From the NCBI GenBank assembly GCA_028564675.1, contig JAOVVO010000013.1, forward strand, positions 1 through 64,000: 64,000 nucleotides of DNA, read 5' to 3'. The stretch is from Onchocerca lupi. Taxonomy: Eukaryota > Nematoda > Chromadorea > Rhabditida > Onchocercidae. Shown piece after piece: positions 13,565-26,140 of the stretch. Under the pieces are notes generated by a model. The model saw only the letters and a program-made list of their open reading frames with translations. It did not search any database and was not told the origin of the DNA. Made by a program: the position numbers and the translations under genes. Every line of letters begins with the position of its first letter. Positions within the stretch are counted from its first letter, which is position 1.

Positions 13565-14005
13565 ACTTCTGCACCAATAATGAGAAGGCAAAATGACGTA
13601 AGTGACGTGAAATAGTAAAATGGAGAGAACTGATCAAAGTTTCATTATATTATAAGGCAGTAAAATAGCAGCAGATGAATGGGCCAAAATTAAACCAAAG
13701 CAAACTATAGATGATAGAATTTCATTGAGCTGAAATTAAATTGAAATTCGATTTTTTGAATTAAATTGAATTAAATCAAATCAAAGAGTTAAGTTGGATC
13801 AAGTTAAAACGAATTGGAGGTTAAAACGATCATCTTTTTGTCGAAATTGATTATTTAAACGAAAAGATTAATTTAAATGCTTCATATTGGTATAGTCGAA
13901 ATTAAAATTAATCAATAAATTCTATTTGATAGATGTTAGCATTGACCTATGATGAATTCTTATTTCCACTTTCATCAGAAATATGCTGCTTATGAATTCA
14001 TACTT

Positions 14006-14032
14006 AAAAAAAAAAAAAAAAAAAAAAAAAAA
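14006..14032. repeat. 27-nt poly(A) run
   Basis: An uninterrupted A homopolymer in the intergenic region upstream of gbb-2. No flanking gene or element was recognised. Confidence 0.7.
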
Positions 14033-15839
14033 CGATCAATAGTAGTAAAACTTAAGAATTTTTAAAAAATCAAAAGACAGCAACGATTTTTGTCAAAATA
14101 ATAATCCATAAAAGTAATTCTAAACTTTTCTTCAGATTATGACTATATCCAACTTTTGAGAGAAGTATCAAAATACTGCTACTGGCATTACCTTGTGCTG
14201 GATTAATTCGAAAGAAATGATTGGAATTTAAAAACATGGATAAGATAAATTTAGATTTCGGTGTAATTAGCAGAAATAATATTCAAGGATGTTTTTAAAA
14301 AATTGAAAAAATTCGAACGATTTGAACCAGTAGAAAGGGCTTATGCGATTATTGGTACGACTTAAAAGAGGATTAAATTTACATTTTTTGAAGCTATCAA
14401 TGATAGGAAAAAATGTTTTTTTAAAGCCATTTGGAAATATCAACAAATATCAAGGCTTATGCTTCGATTTAATCATGATAATATATCAGTTAACAGTAGA
14501 CCATTGATCAATATAAACTTGGGAACTATTTAAGTGAATTTATAGAAATCATTTACTGAATATTTTATGTACAATTTTAGCAAAAAAAAAAATCGATTTT
14601 TTTCGTTTTTTTTCTTTTTTTTTTCAACTATTAGTCTTTGTACCAAAAAAAAAATCTTATTGAATTTCGTTATTCTGAAATGGTAAGGTTGATTTGCATT
14701 GCATTTACAAACATTCCAAATGGATAAATCTAATTATTGTCAATTGTCGCTTGTTGAAGTATCAGTAATTGCAAGAGCCCTAAATGATCTTTTGTATTAA
14801 TGGATTGAATAACTTAAATTTAGATGAAAGTACTTATGAACTGGCCAACGGCCAAACAGGATTATATTAAATAATAACAATTTCTAATTTGTACGATCAG
14901 CAAATTTGGGAATGATAAAAATTGCTTAGCTAGGCTAGTATTTGAAAATGGAATCAGGAGTGAATGAAAAGGAAGAGAAAAATAAGTCAAGGGTGAAAGG
15001 TCAAAGGTTTGCTTCTATCCAATATTTATGTCACACAGTTTTGTCCGTTGGGAATAAAATCGTAAAGTTATGAATGCCGAATTTTAATACAAGACTTCAT
15101 CGTATATCATGGAAGTGACATTTCGCTTGCACTGCTTAAGCGACTAAAGTGAACTAAAAACTTTGTAGTGAAAGATTGGAATATTCCAATTCGAGTCTCT
15201 TCGTACTTTGTCGCATTTCTGGAATACTTTTTGGATGTGTCCCTAACAAGTGACTTCCTTTTTCTGAAACTAAGCTAAAGTTAAAAGAAAGAATTTAAAA
15301 GTACATTTTACAAGAAGCCACATTTCGAAAATAAAACCAAAATTTTCTTGCTGAAACTAAACTTCAGCGTTGTTTGTACGAAAATCAATGTATGATGTAG
15401 CTTAAATTGAATGATAAATTCATAGCAAACCATCCTGACAACTCACAGATTGAAAATAAATGTTTGAACAGTTGGAATTGTGTGTGAGTTTTTTCTCGAA
15501 GACTGGTACTCAATCATGATTAGCATGCAGTCTTCACGATTTGCTCCTGCATATCAAGCTATCATCATATATAACAGGAAGAAATTAATTATCAATTATC
15601 ATTATTAAAGACTTATTGAATTGATAAATATTTCTAGCTGTGATTATTCTTCAAAAAGTTTTATTATTTATAAAAGAAAAAAAATCCATAAAAATTAAAA
15701 TGTTATCGAGAAAAATGGCTGTTTATCATCTATACATGTTCGGATATATTCTGCTTGAATAAAATATTTAAAAATGCTAATTAGAGAAAGAATGAAGACC
15801 GTTGGAAAAGCATATAAATGGCCTATTGAAAAGAGAATT

Positions 15840-15840
15840 G

Positions 15841-15873
<33 letters not shown>

Positions 15874-15876
15874 ATA
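15840..15876. repeat. GAA microsatellite
   Basis: About ten GAA/GAG triplets in tandem in the gbb-2 upstream region. They produce the apparent poly-Arg ORF in one frame. Confidence 0.8.
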
Positions 15877-16993
15877 ACGATCACTTCAAAGTTTGGTTGG
15901 AAATTCGAACTTTCGAAAAGAAATGCAGAACCTAACAAACAAACCAATAAACTATTTATTGCAGCTCAGATTTTTTTTAACAAAATTGATAATGTCATAA
16001 AATCATGATAAAAAATTGTTAAAATTTAAAGAAATATGAGATGCATACGGTAAGAAAGATAAGCATGATAAGAGTGAGAAGCTTATCGTCGAGATCATTG
16101 GCAGCAATAGCAGGAGGAAAAACTGATTGTTATGGATCACCTGTTAGTTGAGTAATTCATCATTAAGACGGGTTGTCGATTAGAACTGAGGTAATTCTCT
16201 GCTCGGATAGCAGCAAAGTTTGTTGTAGCTCTAGCCTTCAGGCAATTTTACAACAACAACAACTACCAGCCCATAAACAAAATAGATGTTGTTTGTAGGA
16301 GGAGATGATGATGATGATGATGGTGAGAAGGAGGGACGGGAATGTCTTCGCTTTCTTATGCTTCAGTGAATTGATTTAAAACTTGACAAAATCGTAGTTT
16401 TGTCTTGATTCAATCCAAGTATCATCCAAATGCATCAAAGTTTGTGCGATGAAAAGGAAGGCTTAATTAAAATAATTTTAATTTACAATTATTATTATTA
16501 TTATTATTGCCAGTAATCATTTCAATTATTGTCATTGTAATTGAATCATGATCAATTTAGATTGAATTCATTTCATCGTTTTTGCAACATTCTAGATTTT
16601 TGGTTTGTTGCAATTTCTTTTTATGATTGTAATCTTTTGAAAGTTACATTTTACATTCATCTCTGCTAGCAGTAAGCAAGAAGTTTATTGAAAAAGCTAT
16701 TTTAATGAATCAGACGATTCCAATTTGACACAAAATTCGATAGCTAATTATTTTGCTTTCGGTTAAATCATTTATCTTCATCTTTAGATTTGTGATACTT
16801 TTATGGAGTAAGTCAAATTTCATCTCTGTAACTAATCAAAAAGTCAAATTTTAACAATTGAAAATTGATAATTGGCCAAGAAATCATCAAAAAATTATGA
16901 GTGTGATGTGGTTGATCTGATAAATGGTGACAAGTTGGTTAGTTAATAATCAGTGCTAATGTGATAGCATTTTGTGGAATATTGGAGCATTAA

Positions 16994-17149
16994 AAAGGTC
17001 CAAATATATCTGTCGCTTGGGAGGGTGTTGATATTTCATCTGTCCCAGTTGTTATGGACTCCCAGGAGAGATGGGAACATAAGAATGAGCCAAAAACTTA
17101 TGGAAACTTGCAAAAGCAGGCTCTCATCCAACTTTCTAATCCTTTCTAA
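16994..17149 (+). other. Orphan reading frame, 51 codons, possible isolated exon
   Basis: A plus-strand frame from just after a stop (16991-16993) to the stop at 17147-17149 gives a peptide with unusually balanced composition for this AT-rich region (for example AWEGVDISSVPVVMDSQERW). It has no ATG near its start, no clear partner exon and no recognised family. It could be an exon of an undetected gene, a retroelement scrap or chance. Confidence 0.2.
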
Positions 17150-20100
17150 TCTTCTCTTTTCACATATCTTTTCCGTTTTAAATTATCTCATCATCATCTG
17201 ATAAACAATTGAAATATCATTAAAATTCTCATTTGCATATTTCTACAATCACACACAGATCAATTCTTTTCAAAAACGATGCATCAAATAATGCGAAATT
17301 AGGGATATAGGCTTTGCATTTTGAATAATCATTTCGAAAAGCCTATAAAATTTCCATTAAAAGGCTATTAACGATTAATTATGGAAATTTAATCAGAAGA
17401 TCTCTTGCATCAGTAGGATTTTTATCCCTCCAAAGAGATAAGCTTTTAACGATGCAATTACATTTCAAATTTCATTCAAATATAAGCTTTGTATGATCAA
17501 ATACTGCCTTTTTTTGAAGAAAAAAAAGCAAACTTTAAAATGAGGTGTAATTAATTTCGGGAGACAAATTAATAAAACTAATAGTTAAGTAGTTTTAAAA
17601 ATGAATGATAAGTGAAGTGCAAGAGATTGATGGAAGAAATGAGCAAGTTTTGCATAAAATGTAAAATAGAAAAAGTATTGCCAGCAAGAAAACACAAAAA
17701 AGGTAGCCATCGAACAAGAGTAACAAAGTGAATGGCTGTTTAATATGTAAAAAGTAAACAAACATATTTATTAGCATAAATATTTGCCAAAAAAATATTT
17801 TTGGAAAGTTTGCATAATTTAAAGTGCTCATAAAGTAAGCAATTAAAGTAAAGTAAGAGTAAACAAAAGAAAATAGTACAAATAATGATTGATTATACTG
17901 TTTCGCAAAAATTGATGTCATATTGAAATCATCCTAGCCAGTGCCAACTTCAATTTCTAAATCAATCAATTTTTCAAATCACATCACATGGCCAATTTTC
18001 TGTTTATAATCCATTCAGCAATCACTGCTACTAACATCGATGATTACGAATGATTTCTTTTTTGTTGTTCCAAAATGAATTTTCTCATTCAATAGCCTTT
18101 TTATTATTTTTCATATTTAAAAGTACAATAAATAAAAATTTGATTTAATAGAACTCAATTTTGAACATTTCGTGCTGTTAATGTCATCTTCAGTGCAAGT
18201 TGTTAGTATCTGATGAATTGGTTGGTTATTCTTTGACATTGAAGAATAATGCATAAAATGATCAAAATATCGCTCTTCTCAGACAAACTTATTCATTCAG
18301 TTCTTTCTTAAACAGTGCTGATCCTGAAAAAGAAGAAAGGATAGTTGCCGAAAGAATATTTGCTGCTGTCATTTAATCAAATAAGCAAAATTGCATCAAC
18401 ACATATACGATCAATAAAGGAAACAGCGACACATTTGCAGAGCCAAGAATTAGCCAATTATGGATGACACATCGGAAAAATTTATTTATTTTCAAATTGT
18501 TGCATACAATTTTCACATTTCCTAGATCTCTCAGCCTTCCACAACACATTCGCCATTTGATTTTTTCATGTAAAATTCTCATCTATTGGGAATCCACAAC
18601 TGGAGTGCATAATTTATTTCAATCTAAAATCACGATTAAAGTTTTAAATTTAGATTGAAAGAAGATTCAGGCTGAAATAGACTATAATCTTAAATGCTCG
18701 AAATGCGCTGTATCATGGATGTGGAAATATCAATTTTGTAAATGGATTATAGAAAAGTAAAAAAAAAAAGAAAAAAAAGCATAGAAAAAAACGCTAAAAA
18801 AATGGAGAAGCAAAAATTTCTCAACTTTATTTAATTTGAAGAAACTTTTGGCTTTTCAAATAAGTGTTTCATGTTTAATTAAGTATTTAAGTACAGTATG
18901 TATATAAAGCATCTTGTATTAAGTTTTTGTTTTTATTTCATATTTAAATAAGTATTTAAGCATAAAAATCAGAAGTATTTCATGCTAAGTTTTTATTTTT
19001 TCAGTTTTTAATTGCAAATGCTAAATTTATTTTGTTCAAAAATTTGAGCATAATGATGCAAATCATTTATTAAATCAAATAACTAAATTGTTATTAATCA
19101 ATTTTTAATTAAAATTATTGGAAATTAAAAAGAGAAATTCTGGTTAATAAAAATTTGCTTTCTTCATTTTGCATTTTGCATCGGAAAATTTGCGTCATTT
19201 ATTTACAATTATTATGAATGAAAGATTTGACAGCATTTTCCTCTTCAAATTTCACATCAAATGTGAAGTTTTCAATTGATATTAGTTGTGTTTGTTACAC
19301 ATAAACAAATCTAAATTTCACTGTTGTGACACAACAATAAACAATCAACAAATGTGATTGACCCGAAGGGAATGTGCAAATGCATCGGGAAATTCGTCCT
19401 TCCTTCCAGTGCCATAAATTCAACTTCACCAAAACAACCTCTTCCATTCCATTTACCAACAAATCCAAAACTCCCAGTGCCACTTACAGAGTAATCTAAT
19501 TTAACAGCACTTTGCATACATTTCAATCCAGTCAATTATCCCATCTTTTCTCCTTATTCTTCTGCTCTAATATGCTTAACTAATTGCGCTTTAAAATGCT
19601 TTAAAAATATGATTCGAAAATGGTTGAAAAGAGACAAAAATATTCGAAAATATGATTGGAAAAATTAAAAAAGAGACAAAAAAGAAAATTGTTTTCCCCT
19701 GAATTAGTTAAAATTTGAAGTAAAACAAATGCAATATTTTGATACAATAATATGCAGCCCTGATGGATGACAAAATAATTTGAAGAAAAAAAATCAACTT
19801 TTCTTCAATAATCATTGATGCGAAAGTTTTCTCACTCAATGAACTTTTCTAGTTGCTTTAATATTTAAGAATTTATCTTCTGAAGTCCTAAATTATCGAG
19901 ATTGTTTGAATGTGCCGAAGATCTTGGAGCAAGATATTTTATTGAATATTGCGATTCAAATTTGGTTTCATGATTATTAATCGCCGAAAATCAAATGGAA
20001 TGAATGAAAATCCGATTAATTTTCATTTCTAGTGAAATGAACTTCATTTTTACAAACATTATAAATATAAAAGCTTGTTGTGCCTTGTGATTTTGGTTTT

Positions 20101-21934
20101 CTATTTGATTTAATTTGGCTTTTTCACATCGAACTTAGATTTAATAGCAAACAATAGGTTTATTAATGCGGTTTTCACATACTGAATTATTTAAATTAAT
20201 GAATTATGGATTAGTTATTGCCTAGAAAACTTTAGTTTGACCATACTGTTGAGATTTTCATGATGTCATCGTCAACAATATTGAGCTAAAAAATAGCGCA
20301 AAGCTTTTAACTACAATGAATTTATTTAAATAATTATGATTAGTAACACTTGTCAATTAAGAAATGCCATGAAAAATTTCTGTTCTACAAACTTTGATAG
20401 CATAGAACTATGATGATGAAACGTAACTCTCGATCTTTTGATCCAAGCTTGATCGCTTTATTAATCATGATACATGCATTTGATTAAGACTGTAAATTTG
20501 AATTATCGCCAGAAAGGAAATTTATTTCAACTATTTTGTGCCTTTGAAAATTATCATTAACTAAAATTGAAGAATTTTTTTTTAAATTTATTTTTAAGAA
20601 ATAGAAAAAGCCAAGTTGTTTGCATAAAAGAAAGAGAAAGCAAAGATTATCAGGCCTAGCTTACAGATGAACAAAAAGTTGAAGAGAGATTAGAATAATT
20701 GAATCATTATTATTATTGAGCATAGAATTAAGCTAAATTTCTTCCTTTTGGAAGAAGGAATGCTTTAGTATTCAGAGAGTTATCAATTATTAATACTGTA
20801 AGTTAAGGGACGGAAAGTAAAAACAGAATCAATAAATCAAAAGATTTGAAATGCAGTGTCGAGAAAAAATCTAAGGCTCAAAATTACAAAAAGTTGATAA
20901 ACGTCTGACATTAAAAGAGAGATGAACTTAAACAAATGCTATAGACAGGAAAAAAGTGGCGTACGTATCGTACGAGCACTCGTTTTCATCGATTTTCTAT
21001 ATTTTTTTATAAAAACTCAATAATTTTTCTCAATTTATTTCAATAAAATTGTTCACGAACATTTTGCAAAACATTACAACGCTTTAATATAATAATTCCC
21101 GCATAAATGACAGAAATAAAAATTTCAAAATTATCTATTTGGAATATATTAAATCAATTTTGTAATTACAATAACTGTTAAATGAATCCATTTAAGATAT
21201 GTGAATAGTTTTAGAAATGGCAAAGAATATATAAAAGAGAGGAAAATAAATCATCCAAATTTATTTAATTAATAGTTTTATTCAAGATCAGCGGCCATCA
21301 ACACCTTAGCTAATGATTTTAGGTTCTCATAATCTAACACAAGATTTGATTTAAATTCAAATTTACGCAGAGAAAATGAAGTATAGAATCGATATCGGCA
21401 AACTTAGTATAAATATGTTCTTCAAGGAGTTTGTGTAATCAAATTTGATCTAAACTACTAATTAGAACATAATGTGATTACCGTATCATGAGTATAGATG
21501 TATTTTCTTCACAGATTAACAAAAAGAATGAAGCATGATTGCCTTCTATAGAATTTGATGTTGTGCTTAAATTCAAATTCAAATTCAATCTGAATTTAAA
21601 AATAAATCTAATGATACGAAAGAGTCAAATAATTAGAAGATATTGTTATTTACACTTTAGTTAGCTATGATTAGGCATTTCAAAATCATCTCAGCCAAGT
21701 TGGAAAAACTGGACGATTTGATAAGAATTTGTATCATCACTTCTTTTCAGATGTTCTACCGATAAAGAAACCCGCTTCGATAACCAATTCGTTCAGCAGA
21801 TCCTAATAAACATTTTAAAATGAATTCAAACAATCTATCTAGAATTATATGCACGCTAATTTGCATATTTTTTCATGTTTATAATTTTTTTTCGTTTGAA
21901 TCGATTTGAATTTGAAAATTTTATGCCAATAATT
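17150..21934. other. AT-rich intergenic region with one minus-strand orphan frame
   Basis: I see no supported gene. One less AT-rich patch at about 19311-19535 has a minus-strand frame containing SGTGSFGFVGKWNGRGCFGE, ending in a stop, with no recognised homologue and no partner exons. The remainder is short random ORFs and homopolymer tracts. Confidence 0.45.
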
Positions 21935-22066
21935 CTTAAGGAAACTTTACTTATTCATAGTTTTTCATCTTCAATATATTATTTATATTCTCTTAAATAT
22001 ATTGTTTATATTAATTAAATATATTATTTAAGATGAAAAACTATGAATTAGTAAAGTATCCTTAAT
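21935..22066. repeat. Foldback (inverted-repeat) element with 37-nt arms
   Basis: Arms 21935-21971 and 22030-22066 are complementary at 34 of 37 positions. They flank a 58-nt AT-only loop that itself contains several AATATATT palindromes. Transcribed, it would form a long hairpin. The structure fits a MITE-like or foldback element, or a small inverted duplication. No coding capacity or clear target-site duplication was seen. Confidence 0.7.
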
Positions 22067-23282
22067 TTAAGATGATTTATAATGACATACAGCATTACCT
22101 GTAAATCATTATACACCTGGAAAAATCGTAGGATTCTTCAGATTGCGGTCGAAATCTGTGATTACACTATTTGAGAATGAACGATTCATTGACTTTCTGA
22201 AAAAAGACGAACTTTCTTAATTGCTATGCCATTCTAATTGTATCGCTTAAAGAACTTCGTTAGATTTCAAAAATCAATTTAAATTTTCTTCCTGAAAATT
22301 TTGAAATTTTCTCGTCTTTGATGATTTCTGTCAAGTTTGGAGTCTGAAATTTTTTGAATAGTTTTTTTCCAGTCACCGTCATTTCACATCCCATTTTTAT
22401 AATATTAAGGCTCATCCAATGATTACTTGCTGATTTTTAGATTAGTTATTAAGAAAAATAATTTTCTGCTAAACTTTTGAAATATTAGATTATTAGGAAT
22501 GAAATGAAAATTAACTGAAAATAGAAATGTGCCATTTTTGTTGATCTTCGTTTAGCATTCTTATGATTTCTCAAATTTTTTATATCCAAATTTTTTCTAC
22601 AAGTTTCCGCTAACTGACAGCACCGAAAAAAAAAAAAAACGTTTTTCAGCCTTAGTAATTTATGTTGGTGGAATTAGTAGAGAATCTTATAAAGTGAAAT
22701 TTGTGACTCTTCGATTCTCATTGAATTTTGACAAATTGAAAAGTAATGTATCTTTAATACGTTACTATGATTATTATTCGATACCTTTTATTTGAACTGA
22801 ATCCTTTTGCAAGAAGAAAATGTAAGAAAATTTAAGCTCTCCTGTGTTTACATGTTTCCCGACTTTACGTCATTGTAATCGATCTTTCAATGACGTGACA
22901 TAAGCTTCTTCTTTATCCATCAAACGTGAAGAATACGCTTTTCCTGGAATTCATCAATTGTTGTGTTATCATAGGAAACTGCCAGATTCATAACCAGAAA
23001 ATCATAATTGTTGTTTTGAAAGAAATATGAAAGTAAGCAAATTCACAAGACATGCTTTGCCATCTTAAATCTTTGCTCAACAACAATTGCCGGACGAGAC
23101 GTCTGAATGTTAATCATATGTCTGATACATAAACAAATTGTTTAAAGTAACTTCAAAAATCGTTTATTTCGCTGGAAAAATATTCTTCCAGCACTTTAAA
23201 AATTTTTCACATCATTTTCACGTAAACGGCTAATTATAAATAATGCTTATGAATTCTCCTCTTGTAGATTGGGATCCTAAAA
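22067..23282. other. AT-rich intergenic sequence, no gene seen
   Basis: No ORF, splice pattern or repeat that I can support. There is a 14-nt A-run near 22627-22640. Confidence 0.5.
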
Positions 23283-24190
23283 TCAGCATTCACGTGTTAT
23301 CACGTACGCAACAACATGATCATGCGTGTTGTTGTTGCTCGTATCACTAGTGCCGCTACCAACGTTTAGTGGCGATCCCAAACTCTGGAGAGAATTCTGG
23401 AGTGGGTTTAGCGCCGCGGTACAATTCCAAGACATTCCCGACATCCAGAATTCTCTCCAGAGTTTGGGGTCGCCACTAAACGCTGGTAGCGGCAGCTGCG
23501 GTAGACTCATAGTCGCCCGAACTATCCGAGATACCTCCCCATGAGAGACTGATTCTTCGGCTTTCACTTGCAGCATAAACAGCAAATAGATTGAATTAGT
23601 CCAATTTTCATTCTGACAGCAAAAGGCACTTCCGGTATGAAAGAATACCAAAAAAAGATATAAAAAGCATGGGAAAAGAATATAAGATGTTAAATGATTT
23701 ACAACACCGGTTACAATGAGGGTTTGGCATTTGATTGAAGTTTCGCGATATCGAATTCGCGACACTCCCAAGGGGAGGAAGGAGTAAAATTTAATGTGGA
23801 AGTTTGATTAGGAGGTTTTCAGGTGTATAGGAAAATGTACCAAGTCTAGTAACTGAACCTTGTCCTTCCCTATCTAGAACTTGGGTAATTTTAGGTTCCG
23901 TAAGAAGAACAATGATATTTTTGTAACTTGAATTTCGTTCTCGTGAAAAACAAAATAACGACCGTAGAAATGCGAGTTTAAATTTAAGACTAATTATTAC
24001 AAGAAATGGTAAGAACACTCATACGAACAGTTATCAGTCTTCAATATGTTGCCACACTTTCAAGTTCTTCTTGGATTGATTAGGTAATTTGGTCGAATTC
24101 CTTTCCTAATCGATCTGTAAGCTCCTTTCCTTGTTCTTTCATTCGGTTTTCCGACAACTAGGTTCAATTGGGTAATTAAAAAAAGAAAAA
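23283..24190 (-). mobile_element. Degenerate BEL/Pao LTR-retrotransposon fragment (gag, DUF1759-like)
   Basis: On the minus strand, residues around LPLPAFSGDPKLWREFW (about 23530-23440) match the N-terminal gag motif of nematode BEL/Pao polyproteins, in which a Gly-Asp-Pro is followed by Trp, Phe and Trp. Further right, about 24160-24045, a frame with MKEQGKELTDRLGKEFDQI resembles the gag coiled coil but is cut by stops. A second copy of the gag motif runs on the plus strand at about 23339-23444, so this is a rearranged remnant, not an element capable of movement. No reverse transcriptase, integrase or paired LTRs are present. The pieces between the two motifs are unassigned. Confidence 0.6.
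23351..23494. repeat. Near-perfect 50-bp inverted repeat made of two gag copies
   Basis: Arms 23351-23400 and 23445-23494 are complementary at 48 of 50 positions around a 44-nt spacer. Both arms encode the same BEL/Pao gag peptide in opposite directions (FSGDPKLWREFW). The plus-strand copy continues through the spacer (SAAVQFQDIPDI), whereas the minus-strand copy ends at the junction. This marks the breakpoint of an inverted duplication. Confidence 0.85.
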
Positions 24191-25819
24191 TAAAACAAGA
24201 AAGATTTGCTATAAATATTGTTATCGAAGATCATCGATGTTGAAAAACTTTTTTTATTTGAATTATCTAACCGCAATTCTAATAAATTCTGTTCGTAGTC
24301 GGCTTTTCTATTTGAAATATTAGGAAAAAATATTTAAAAAAAGAAAAAAAAATTAGGAAGCACTAAAAGATTGATCTCGAAGATAACTTCATTGGCATCG
24401 ATCTTCGGATCAATCAATAATTGGAAGGAGTATAATATTTGTCAGAAACACCGTTCACTGAAATAAATAATAATAATTGAATTTCATATTAATTTAGCAA
24501 TGGTGATAACAATGATTAGATCTTGCGAGCATTTTGATAATAATACATCTGCAGTTTGGAGCAAACTCAAAGGATCTGGATGGAAAAGAACAAGGGACTT
24601 AAAATTTAAAGTCAGAATTGTAAGATGGAAGAAAGTATTTATCCAAGCAGTAATAAAAGCATTTGGGCAATTCCAGAAAATATCTGTAATAGCTAGGATG
24701 GGAGGAATGAAGCAACTGTACAATTCCATTGAGAGTCGTAAATTTTACTAAAACCATACATTTCTATCGTTTTTATGAAAAATATGAGCGATATGGATTC
24801 AAGATTATCAGCCCGAAAAACAACTTCCACTTTAAAGAAACAATTATAAATAAAAAATTCTGTTACCTAAATAAGTTAGATTAAATGATTTAATGTAACC
24901 ATATAATTGAGGAATAAAAGTTGACAAAAATAAATGTATAGAAACGGAAGTTTTGGTTAAAGAATGATTTTGATATTCTTTTTTACTTTTATTTTTGATT
25001 TTATTTAGTTTATATTTTTCTTTTAATTTAAATCAACCTATGATTTTTGTTGAATTCTATAATTAGTCCTGCTCATCTTGTTCTCAAATGATATCGTCTT
25101 GAGTTAAATTTCATATCATCCTCACTATTATCAATGAAATCTTTAGCTATATCTTTTTCTGGAGAATTAACTGCCATATCATCGAATTTAATAATTCGAC
25201 AAGTATTCCAAATCTAAATCAACATCTAAATTACCTATAGCTTTTCTCTCTATTATAAATATTCTTATCCTTCCTATCATTTGAAATTCCAGTTTTAAAC
25301 GAATTTATTCTTTTAAAAACTCTGAATAGGTTGCATGATTGTAAATTTTGCTTGAAATATTCGATAACCTGAAGATGTTTTGTTTTAAACGTGTATTTGA
25401 AGGAATCACTGAATAAAAACTAAGCCATTGTTCTCATGGTTTTTCTTTTTAATTTTTTTAAAATTTCTATGGCTTGTATGGCTTGATGATAAGTTGGCAT
25501 CATTAAAACTCAGAATACCACAGTCACTATGTTTACTAAAATGATAATCAAAGAGCTTTTTGAAATTATAAAAATTAATTTTCCTTTTTTCTCCAATATT
25601 TTGCCTAAAACTTCCCGGAATTTTATCAGTTAATAGTACTATTTACTTTTGTTCATTGGTATTTGTCTCCAAAAAAGTAAAGCTATTGAAATATCTCGAA
25701 GAAATAAGATTCAAATGATTCCACTTCATCCAAGCTATAGTGATTGTTCTAAGATCTCCAGGATTGTTTTATCGCTGTTCTCGCCTATACAATTTGCATA
25801 GCCTAAAAATTACTCATTA
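24191..25819. other. AT-rich intergenic sequence, no supported gene
   Basis: Overlapping ORFs of about 80 codons occur on both strands at 24484-24751, but neither resembles a known family or shows splice partners. Nothing else stands out. Confidence 0.45.
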
Positions 25820-26140
25820 CTGTAACTGTGGACTCGGCATTGCTATTAACACGACAGTACCACTGTCATCTTGCCGCCATTGACGCAACTACAGTAACCC
25901 GGGTCTACTACAGTAGCGTTGCACTGCGCCATTACTTGTTGCATTACCGCCAATCGTTACAATTACTGTATTCCTACCGTACCCTGATTGCTTGAATAAA
26001 ACGTAGACAATTCTCGCATTGCACCTATCATCGTAGCATACTGAGTCGATCTATCGGATGGCGGACCGAATGTTTTTCGAATGTGTAGAGAGGCTTTTGG
26101 TAGGGTGTTGTCAGTACAGGGTGGCCCGTGGAAGGGGTAT
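25820..26140. mobile_element. GC-rich island, possible solo LTR or diverged repeat
   Basis: About 320 nt of clearly higher GC content than its surroundings begins near a TGTAACTG and contains an AATAAA (about 25995-26000), followed by a TGGCGGACC that resembles a primer-binding site. Composition and layout suggest LTR material, perhaps related to the BEL/Pao fragment 1.6 kb upstream. I could not define both LTR ends or a target duplication, so the assignment is weak. Confidence 0.3.

Larger units (their letters stand above)
13565..16993. other. Upstream region of gbb-2; no gene seen
   Basis: This AT-rich DNA should include the gbb-2 promoter. I recognise no conserved ORF. It holds an A-run at 14006-14032, a GAA microsatellite at 15840-15876, CAA and GAT short repeats around 16250-16325, and an ATT repeat at 16490-16508. 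The apparent ORF at 15802-16008 is the translation of the GAA microsatellite and is not considered a gene. Confidence 0.5.

Noticed and set aside
15802..16008. Arg-rich ORF
   Set aside because: It is the translation of a GAA/AGA microsatellite in one frame.
24484..24751. Overlapping ORFs of about 80 codons on both strands
   Set aside because: No family resemblance, no splice partners and no supporting signals; they are probably chance in an AT-rich region next to retroelement debris.
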